Shown: positions 57,006 to 64,000 of the stretch, piece by piece
How the letters are laid out: every line of letters begins with the position of its first letter
How positions within the stretch are numbered: position 1 is the stretch's first letter
NCBI GenBank assembly: GCA_013180625.2
Contig: SNVD02009645.1
Span: 186,001-250,000 of the forward strand
Source: Boswellia sacra
Taxonomy: Eukaryota; Streptophyta; Magnoliopsida; Sapindales; Burseraceae
Reading direction: 5' to 3'
Length of the DNA stretch: 64,000 bases
The notes under the pieces: generated by a model
What the model was told of the DNA's origin: nothing
Databases searched by the model: none
Seen by the model: the letters and a program-made list of their open reading frames with translations, nothing else
Position numbers and translations under genes: made by a program

Positions 57006-57446
57006 GGACGTTAAACCAAGCGCTTATTGGGAGGCAACCCAATGTTTTTGCAAAATAAATAAAAAAAAGAAAGAAAAATAAAATAAGGTAATAATGAGCG
57101 ATTTTTGTGTCTCAAGGAGATTCCTTTGTATGCCATCAAATTGATCAGGTTTTATCTCTCTTTGCCATTTGTCTTATTTGTTTTTATATTTTTTTATTTT
57201 GTTTTTGACTTTTTGTTTGCTATTGTGTTGTTATCTCTTTTATGGTCTTTAGTTCGTTTCTGCTATTTTCTTTCCTTCCTTTTGTTTAATTTGATTATTC
57301 CGTACTTCGAATTCATTTGTGCAACAGCTTGAGGAAACATCCAAACGGGAACTGAAGTCATTGCTCAAAGGTTTGAAACGTGCATATCTTGGAGAAAAAC
57401 AAACTCAATAGCCTTATCGGTAATATCTCTCCTTTTCTCCTCTTCA

Positions 57447-58000
57447 ATGGATGTCGATATCTTTCTATCGAACCTTCAAAAATATTTCCCTTCACTTCCT
57501 CAAAATGCTGTGTTTAAAATTTATAAAGTACGGATGACTAGACTTTGGGCGTTGATGCTCCTAAATGTGCCTGCGGATATCCGATGGCTTATTGAAGCCA
57601 AGGTGAGATTTTCAGGTGAGCCTGACATAAATCTCGCAAAATACATGCCTAATCTAGGAAAAAGCTACTACGCCAAGAGGCGAAGAGCGAAAAGGTTACA
57701 AGTATGTTATAAATGTGCTAGATGGAATTGTAACCAGACTTGTCGTTCATTAGGTTTTTCGTCCATGAATAGAGAAGATAAACTTTCATTTATTAAGAAT
57801 GGTTTGAGTAATGAGTCGCTGAATAATGTTTTGTTAACTCTCGAGTCACATTCTTGTAGACTTGTTCAGCGTGAATTGCTTAATCTATGGACACAATTTC
57901 GTGATGAATTGCAGTGTTATAGTCTAGGAATCTGACTAAAAACGACCCTGTTTGCCAGTTTATAAGAAAACTGGATGGGAAGCAAATCCCCGACTCATAG
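57447..58000 (+). pseudogene. Cys-cluster ORF of unknown function, copy B
   Basis: The ATG at 57447 gives MDVDIFLSNLQKYFPSLPQN and stays open to 57935. The central KRRRAKRLQ stretch is followed by CYKCARWNCNQTC and then helical-looking ERELLNLWTQF-type sequence. A one-base deletion near 57929 ends it early; copy A keeps the original frame there to GKQIPDS. In each copy the break is in a different place, so the ancestral frame was about 184 codons. I do not recognise the family; it may be an accessory retroelement gene or a second captured host gene. Confidence 0.72.
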
Positions 58001-58225
58001 AAGGCTTTTCAGCCGTTACTGGACGTAAAACCAGAGGAAGATGTGAGCCACAATCACAACTACTTGTATATTTGAATGTGTGTTGTTATTGTCTAATTTT
58101 TTTTATTGTTTCGTTTGATCTGATTATCAATGTTGTTTTTGTGTTGTTGTTGTTTGTTGATTTTGTTTGTTTTAATTTTCAGTTTTCTTTTTAACAAACC
58201 ATATGACTATCCCATGTCATAAGCA

Positions 58226-58440
58226 CACGTGGAGACAAGTGTGGAGGTTTTGTCAACCTCCGCCGAAAGTATATCTCTACTTTTCATGCTTCACGTGGGA
58301 GACAAGTGTGGCGTTTTTGTCAACCCCCGCCGAAAGTGTATCTCCATTTTCCATGCTTCACGTGGGAGACAAGTGTGTAGGTTTTGTCAAACCCCGCCGA
58401 AAGCATATCTTATTTTTTCAAATCTTGGGGCGACAAATCT
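58226..58440 (+). promoter_or_regulatory. Three 67-bp repeats with G-box (CACGTG) cores upstream of LOG
   Basis: Three head-to-tail units of about 67 bp, each starting (T/A)CACGTGG(G)AGACAAGTGTG and containing TTTTGTCAA(C/A)CCCCGCCGAAAG. Each start carries a perfect CACGTG, the core of plant bZIP/bHLH sites (ABRE/G-box-like). They end about 175 bp before the LOG-like frame. Regulatory use is an inference from position and motif. Confidence 0.6.
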
Positions 58441-58615
58441 GCATCGAGCAACCCCCACCGAAATTATGTCCCCATGTGTCAAATTTGAGAGTTTTACGTG
58501 TGTATATATCCATTCTGCATATTTTCAAATGTCATTTTATAACCTATCTTGCACTTGAATCGCATAATACCTAACGTGCATCATTGTCTTACACAAGTTT
58601 AGAGCACTTGTAGAA

Positions 58616-59266
58616 ATTGAGAAAACACCAATTCGGCGATTCCAAAATATAGGCGTATTTTGTGGATCGCAATTTGGTAAAGATGGAGAGTTTACAACAG
58701 CAGCTCTTGATCTTGGTAGGACATTAGTTGCGAGGGGTATTCATTTGATTAATGGAGGGGGTAGTCTTGGGTTAATGGGGTGTGTGTCGACAGCTGCATC
58801 CTTGGGAGGGAGCAAAGTTCTCGGCATTATCCTTAAACCATTAGCTGTACGAGATATCGTAGGCAACACAATCGGGGAAGAGTTACAGGTCTCTAGCATG
58901 CATGAGCGTATTGCACATATAGTCATTAAATCTGATACATTTATAGCTTTGCCCGGTGGCTATGGTACATTAGAGGAGATATTTCAAATCACCTCTTGGG
59001 TACAGCTAAACATCCATAAAAAACCCATTGGTTTGTTAAATGTCAATAACTTTTTTGATGGTCTGTTGTCTTTTCCTGATCAAGCTGTAGAAAAAAATTT
59101 TATCTCACCATCAGCGAGGCAAATCCTTGTTACAGCTTCAACGGCAGGGGAGTTAATTGACAAACTACAAGACTTCGTCTATTCGCCTGATCCAACAATG
59201 GCTCGGATAAATTGGTTTGGAGAAGGCAACAAAAGGCGTCAACTGGATTTAACCCTCCATCTGTAA
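58616..59266 (+). pseudogene. Captured LOG-type cytokinin riboside 5'-monophosphate phosphoribohydrolase, copy B (open, start codon lost)
   Basis: An uninterrupted frame of 216 codons covering an entire LOG protein, with no introns. The codon at the expected start is ATT, where copy A has ATG. Order: VFCGSQFGKDGEFTTAALDL, GGGSLGLMGCVS, IGEELQVSSMHER (with the Arg of the family motif) and the signature PGGYGTLEE near 58950. Then come [18 protein letters not shown] and the C-terminal LDLTLHL with natural stop at 59264-59266. Oddities: Tyr to Asn just before the GGG loop (LINGGG; copy A has LIYGGG), and the Lys that usually follows MHER is Ile. The next in-frame Met lies within the SLGLMGCVS segment, too late for a whole enzyme. 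Probably inactive unless translation begins at a non-AUG codon. Confidence 0.9.
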
Positions 59267-61120
59267 TCTCTATTTGCTGTTTTGCTTCGTTTTTGTTTAC
59301 TTTCTTTTTAGTGTGTTTATTTGAGATTTTTCATGTCATTTCTTTTGAGTTTTTTTTAGGTTATTTCTTTCATCCCAGGTAATATTTTCTAATCTCGGTT
59401 TTTTAGAGTGGTGGCTTAAAAAGTTCAAGTTCTCTTGAAACGCATTCTGGATCTCTTCAATCCATAATGGCTGAATAAGGAGGCTAACTTCTAAACTTTT
59501 TAGACCCATTCTAACTGACTTGTTTTTGTTTGCTGATTGTTGGACTTTGTTATTTTATGAGTAAGTTTAGTTTTGTGAGTTGTTGTGTGTTTTTGTCTTT
59601 ATCAGTTTCGATTCGAAAAAAAACATTGTGGAAAAACTTGAGAATGGCAGAATATGGGGTTTCCTTAACTCTTGAAACGCATTCTCTCTAAATAAATCTG
59701 TAGTTTGTTTATTTCATGTTGTTTGAAGTGTCTTGTTTCTTGTTTTGTTCTTTCATAATAAAGGTATATAGGCTGGAAACCTTAAGTCTGCAGGCTACTG
59801 GTCCTAAGGATTGTTGAAATATACAATCTTGACTCAGGTGTAACAACGCCACGTACCTCTTTTCTTACATTTTGTGGGTCAATGATAAGACAATGATTGA
59901 ATTAAGAATAACTCTTAGAAAATGATAGATGATGCATGGATCTGTGTGCTTGAAATGTATATTAGTTTTTGCTTTACCTTTGATTCCTTGCACAACATTG
60001 AGCACCAAGCCATTATCACTGAGTTATTTGTTTACTTAGAGAAGGTTTATGTAATTTAAGTGTTTCTTCGGATTTCAATGAATTCTAGAACCTGTTTGAT
60101 GGTCACTCGAGGCGAAATCCTAGACTGTGCAATATTGGGGAAATGATTTAGGCCATCTTTGGACCGTTTGAGCCTTAATAGCCAACCTTGATTGAAATTG
60201 ATCCCTAGTTACCCCTTTGAGCCCTTTATAAGCCTTTTTTTTGTTAACTCACTAAAAAGATTTCTTAACCTCAAATGAATTTTTTTTCTAAACAGTTTGT
60301 CCCTTACCTATGAGCATGTAGATCATTCACGATGACATTTTGAATTATGTTCTGGTTTTGGGAAGTTAGAGGAGGTTGGATTGTGCCATGAGCAATGCAA
60401 GTGAGTTTTATTATGTTTGTAAAAAAAAAGAGAGAAAAAATATATATACTTATCTTCCACGTACTTAAACATTGAGGACAATGTGTTGTTTAAGTGTGGG
60501 GGAGGGGAATTGCAGTTAAAGAAAAAAAAAGAAAAAAAGAAAAAAAAGAAGAAAAAAAAGAAGATCGAGTGTTCTAAATAAGTTTGGGGGAGTAACCTGG
60601 TGAATTGAAATAAAGTTGTGTTATAGGGTTGAGCTCTACATAATCTTGAATGATTTATGTGTTTGTGGGTGATTTGAGCCAAATTATTATCCTTTATCAT
60701 ACCTTCACCCAAGCCAAACGTTACAAGCTTAATAAAGTCCTACTTGATCCTTGGTGTTGTGCATGTCTACATTAGTGGAGAGTGACTTGAAAAGCAGGCC
60801 TATGGAGTTCATTTATACACACATCTTTAATATTAAATATGATTCATTTTTATGCATAAACTCATCCGGGTTACAAGTGATTAGGTGAGAATAGCTCTAC
60901 ACACACACACTTGAGGAATTGAAGTGAAGCGAAACTAATCTTTGAGAAGAAATTCTTGATCAAGTGCATTATTTTGAAGTTTTCCTTGGGTTATAATTAA
61001 TTACAATCTTTGAGACCTATTTGCAAGTTGAAGCATTTGTGTGTTTTAATTTTTCTTTGATTCTGTTTCGGTTTAGTTTTGTTTCATATCATTGTACTTG
61101 CTTGAGGACTAGCAAAGTTT
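59267..61120 (+). other. Copy B untranslated region between LOG and the 3' LTR
   Basis: Colinear with 38799-40756 of copy A. It holds no supported gene. An A-rich AAAAAAAGAAAAAAAG tract lies near 60525-60562, preceded by the polypurine-like TTTAAGTGTGGGGGAGGGG at about 60490-60508, a possible second (central) polypurine tract. Confidence 0.65.
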
Positions 61121-61135
61121 AAGTGTGAGGGAATT
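61121..61135 (+). other. Polypurine tract of copy B
   Basis: AAGTGTGAGGGAATT directly before the 3' LTR. Same position and nearly the same sequence as in copy A. Confidence 0.82.
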
Positions 61136-62548
61136 TGATATGTGTCTATTTATATATCATTTTCATATTAATTCGTCCATGTTTCTTTACTATATTCCTT
61201 AGTATTTTTATTTTTTGTGTGGTTTTGATATTTGTAGGAGTTTTGGAGCAACTTGCACAAAAATGGAGTAAAACCCTTCATTTTCACCTCTGCTAGTCAA
61301 CCATCTTCTCGGATTTAATTGTATTGATATACAATGAACCCGATGACATGTTATATACCGTTGGAAAGCTCTCGAAGTCTATTTTCTGGAGAAATTTACG
61401 GTTTATGAATCCATTCAGTGTACCGAAAGTTGTAATCAAAACAGTGTGAGAAGTGTAGAAATGTAATTCCACAAATCACTGTAGCATGTATAATACGGGA
61501 CACTGTAGCAGGTTACTGTAGCAGAGTATTTAAACATATTTTGGGGTTTTATTTTCATGACTTGAAGAGGGGAGAACGTGGTAGAGGCTGCAACTCTGGA
61601 TTTCTTTCGTTTCTTGGAGTTCTTGAAGGAGAAAGAAAGCTTGGAAAGAGGAAGAAGTACAATTCAAAGAGATTTACATCAAAATTGCTAAGTTTTTCCC
61701 TTCCCTTTCATTTTCTGGAATGTCTCCATGTTGTATTGTATTTACCACGTTCTTAAACATGTGTAACTGAATCTGAATTGGTTGAGGGTGATTTCAAAGC
61801 CCCTGATATGGTTTTTGTGAGTTGATTGTGTAAGAAGTTGTTATCCAATTCTCTAATTGAAGTTGCTTGTATTTTCCCATATCTAATGCTTATGATTGCT
61901 TGCTGATTGTATTTGGAATGGCCAACTGAATATAATCTGGTTGTTGTCTATTGCTAGAGTAGAAATCTTGATCCGTAATTGTCTTGAATTTCTAATCATT
62001 AGTAGCAAAATTGTGATCAGAGATTGCAATTGGAGAATACAACCTAAGTTAAATAATCCGAGCTTGTGTGTTTATTGCTTAGATCAACCTATCTTTCTTA
62101 TCGTAATGCATCCATTGAATTAAATTTAGAGAGCTTGTTCTAGGTTGTTTAATGGATAGAGATTAAATAAAGAGCCTGTTTTGTTTAACAACAAAGTAAG
62201 GAAAGATTGGGATAACAGAGCTTGTTGTTATCTACGGTTGATAATTTCAATGGTGTAATTGGATGACAATTCTATGATTAATTCGCAAATCCATATCTTG
62301 TGGTAGAGAATGATCCCTTAGCCAGATTTCCGTCAGTGATTAATTCTCACTTCAATTAAGTTAGCATTGTGTTATTCTTTATTTGCATTAATATTTCATC
62401 TAGTTAATCAATCAACAAAACCCCCCATTTATTCTGTTTTCGCTTTCGAATAACAAATTTAATTAGAATCAATCCTCGTGGGAACGATATCTTACTCATC
62501 ACTTTATTACTTGTGCGACTAGTATACTTGCTAGTTTCGAACGCATCA
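61136..62548 (+). repeat. 3' LTR of Athila-like copy B
   Basis: About 1.41 kb, TGATATGTGTC...CGAACGCATCA, matching 52719-54132 throughout with scattered substitutions. Confidence 0.93.
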
Positions 62549-62609
62549 AAATACTACTTGATGGTTGATAAATATAAGGAAGATTCTAGACGTTGTTATT
62601 AATAAAGAG

Positions 62610-62782
62610 TAATGTTATGCTTAAAAAGACTTAATATGAAGTTTGTAGACAAACGTGATGTAATGTCACTTATTTAATGCCACATAACTCACCAATATTT
62701 ATTACATTGACTTTTTATTTTCATCATTCTATTCACTTATATCACATCAATTTTGTAAATAAACTATGTAAGTGTAGCGTTA
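62610..62782. mobile_element. 173-bp MITE, same family as 27387-27573
   Basis: Left TAATGTTATGCTTA... and inverted right TAACGCTACACTTACATAGT, with the shared interior TTTATTACATTGACTTTTTA and CACATCAATTTTGTAAATAA. More diverged ends than the copy at 27387. Confidence 0.7.
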
Positions 62783-63773
62783 ATTCTCTCTATTTTATAG
62801 TTTTCAACTTAACCTCCAAATTTTAGAGTTTGATCAACTCTTGCTTTGAAGCAATATAACTTGATATATAAAAGTCACGTGGCTGTCAAATTTACAATGA
62901 ATGATAGGACTTTTTAAATTTTTTATACATAAAAATATTAAACTCAAAATATAATTAGGAAGCAAAATTTAACCATATAACAACATCACATCAACTTATA
63001 TAAAACATTTATGTGTAAAGTAAAAGGTGATCTCAATTCTCTACTCATTGTGATATTATTATCACATGTCATATGATGTACTAAACTTCGAGGTGATGTT
63101 CAAGGTTTATCAAAGGAATAATGACAATTTACTCCTTGAGGTTTTGAAACAAACGTTGGCATTAACAAATGAAAGGCATTTTTATAATCTCAATTACAGT
63201 CAAATTTTAAAATGGCAAAAATGGTCTCTGAAAACATGATTTAGAAGGATTTCATTAATGATCTTAGAAAAAGTGAAGCTACAGTGTTGAACCCATGTTT
63301 TTTTTGGGGGGCGGGATATATATATATGTCAAATTCGTACGCAGAGATACATCATCACTGAACTTCAACCTTCCTATGCTTTGTTTGTGGGTAACGGGTT
63401 TTAGTTAATTGAAGACGACTACTTACTATTCATTGTGCAAACTGGAGGCAGGATGAGCTTGTCACCCTCTTCTTTGTTTGATATGGGTTTTTTTTTATTA
63501 GTTTAGGGTGCAAACGTGGATATGTGAACAGTAAATAATGGTTGAATGTCAATGCCTATAAGCGATGCATTAGTCCATATGTATGCTGTTATTTTGGTCT
63601 GAAATGCTTGATCATTATCTTTTAGTGATGATAATATTGATGACTACAATTACTAGTGGTTTTTTGCGTTGATGTCGTTGTGATGGTTCGTATGGTTGCT
63701 TGAATTCTTGTATAATCTCAATAGCTACCATAATATATGGTTATTGCATAAAATCGTTTCTTACGTTGGTGGA
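62783..63773. other. Intergenic AT-rich DNA
   Basis: No gene or clear repeat beyond a short TATATATA run near 63317. Confidence 0.5.
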
Positions 63774-63960
63774 CAAGGGCAAATCCATATAGTGGCTAAG
63801 GAGGGCCTTGGCCCATGCAAAAATTCAGAAAAAATAAATATTCTAATAATTTAAACTAAATTTTAACCAAAAAAAAATTACTTTCACAACCAATGGCCCC
63901 ATCAATTTCAGATATTTTCATGTTGGCCCCTCTAAACCTTATATTCTGGATCCGCCCGTA
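63774..63960. mobile_element. 187-bp hAT-type MITE with perfect 8-bp TSD
   Basis: TTGGTGGA flanks it on both sides (63766-63773, 63961-63968). The ends CAAGGGCAAATCCA and, inverted, TACGGGCGGATCCA share GGGC..ATCCA. The interior has AAGGAGGGCCTTGGCCC and, inverted toward the right end, a TTAGAGGGGCCAAC stretch. An 8-bp duplication indicates hAT. Confidence 0.85.
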
Positions 63961-64000
63961 TTGGTGGATGTGTTGATGCATGGTAAACATTTATGCTTGT

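Larger units (their letters stand above)
52719..62548 (+). mobile_element. Athila-like LTR retrotransposon copy B carrying a captured LOG gene
   Basis: A perfect 5-bp duplication AAATA flanks it (52714-52718, 62549-62553). The LTRs at 52719-54132 and 61136-62548 are about 95% alike by eye. On the plus strand: primer site, gag, protease, pre-RT stop, Cys-cluster ORF, 67-bp repeats, LOG-like gene, long untranslated region, polypurine tract. No RT, RNase H or integrase. It is in opposite orientation to copy A, about 6.2 kb away. Confidence 0.93.

Noticed and set aside
57105..57332. Hydrophobic frame after the copy B pre-RT stop
   Set aside because: Phe/Leu-rich frame from T-rich DNA, no counterpart kept open in copy A, no family resemblance to an env-type protein.
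58203..58574. Cys/Arg-containing frames across the 67-bp repeats
   Set aside because: The repeats are open in two frames at once and end without homology. The block is better explained as non-coding repeats.

Overview
The window is plant nuclear DNA. It has AT-rich intergenic sequence, host genes with GT-AG introns, classic plant transposon termini (CACTACAAGAAA; 5-bp, 8-bp and 9-10-bp target-site duplications) and tRNA-Asp / tRNA-Met primer sites in LTR retrotransposons. The host proteins most resemble core-eudicot proteins; I cannot name the species. Three host genes look intact, all on the minus strand: an OTU-family deubiquitinase (286-3539), a plastid RidA enamine/imine deaminase (5339-7829) and a NEP-interacting-protein-like RING-H2 protein (22925-24713). 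Almost everything else is transposable-element DNA in nested layers. || Layout. 1-8.7 kb: the OTU and RidA genes. 8.7-20.5 kb: a Tourist-like element split by a 3.7-kb long-TIR (MULE-like) element and a 7.2-kb Tat-lineage Ty3/gypsy retrotransposon; the latter holds three minisatellite or GC-rich blocks and an antisense coiled-coil ORF. 20.6-21.5 kb: a second Tourist-like copy. 22.9-24.7 kb: the RING gene. 25.5-26.1 kb: a hAT element with a perfect 8-bp duplication. 27.8-48.8 kb: a decayed Del/Tekay-type chromovirus, itself split by a 6.1-kb CACTA transposon (28.9-35.0 kb) and a 9.2-kb Athila-like retrotransposon in minus orientation (copy A, 37.4-46.5 kb). 48.8-52.7 kb: non-genic DNA with a hairpin MITE and a long-TIR element. 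52.7-62.5 kb: a second Athila-like element in plus orientation (copy B). 62.5-64 kb: two small MITEs. || The most notable content is host-gene capture by two different routes. The Athila-like family carries an intronless cytokinin-activating LOG-type gene between its protease ORF and 3' LTR in both copies, beside a conserved Cys-cluster ORF of unknown function and a repeat block with G-box cores. The CACTA element carries fragments of at least five unrelated host genes, several with introns retained: Shaker K+ channel, NIF/FCP1-like phosphatase, PGRL1, an O-fucosyltransferase-like protein and a 2Fe-2S ferredoxin-like protein. || One feature is not biology. At 41116-41153 a 38-bp perfect palindrome equal to the Tn5 mosaic-end (Nextera mate-pair junction) sequence replaces 56 bp of the copy-A LOG gene. 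It is almost certainly an assembly artefact.
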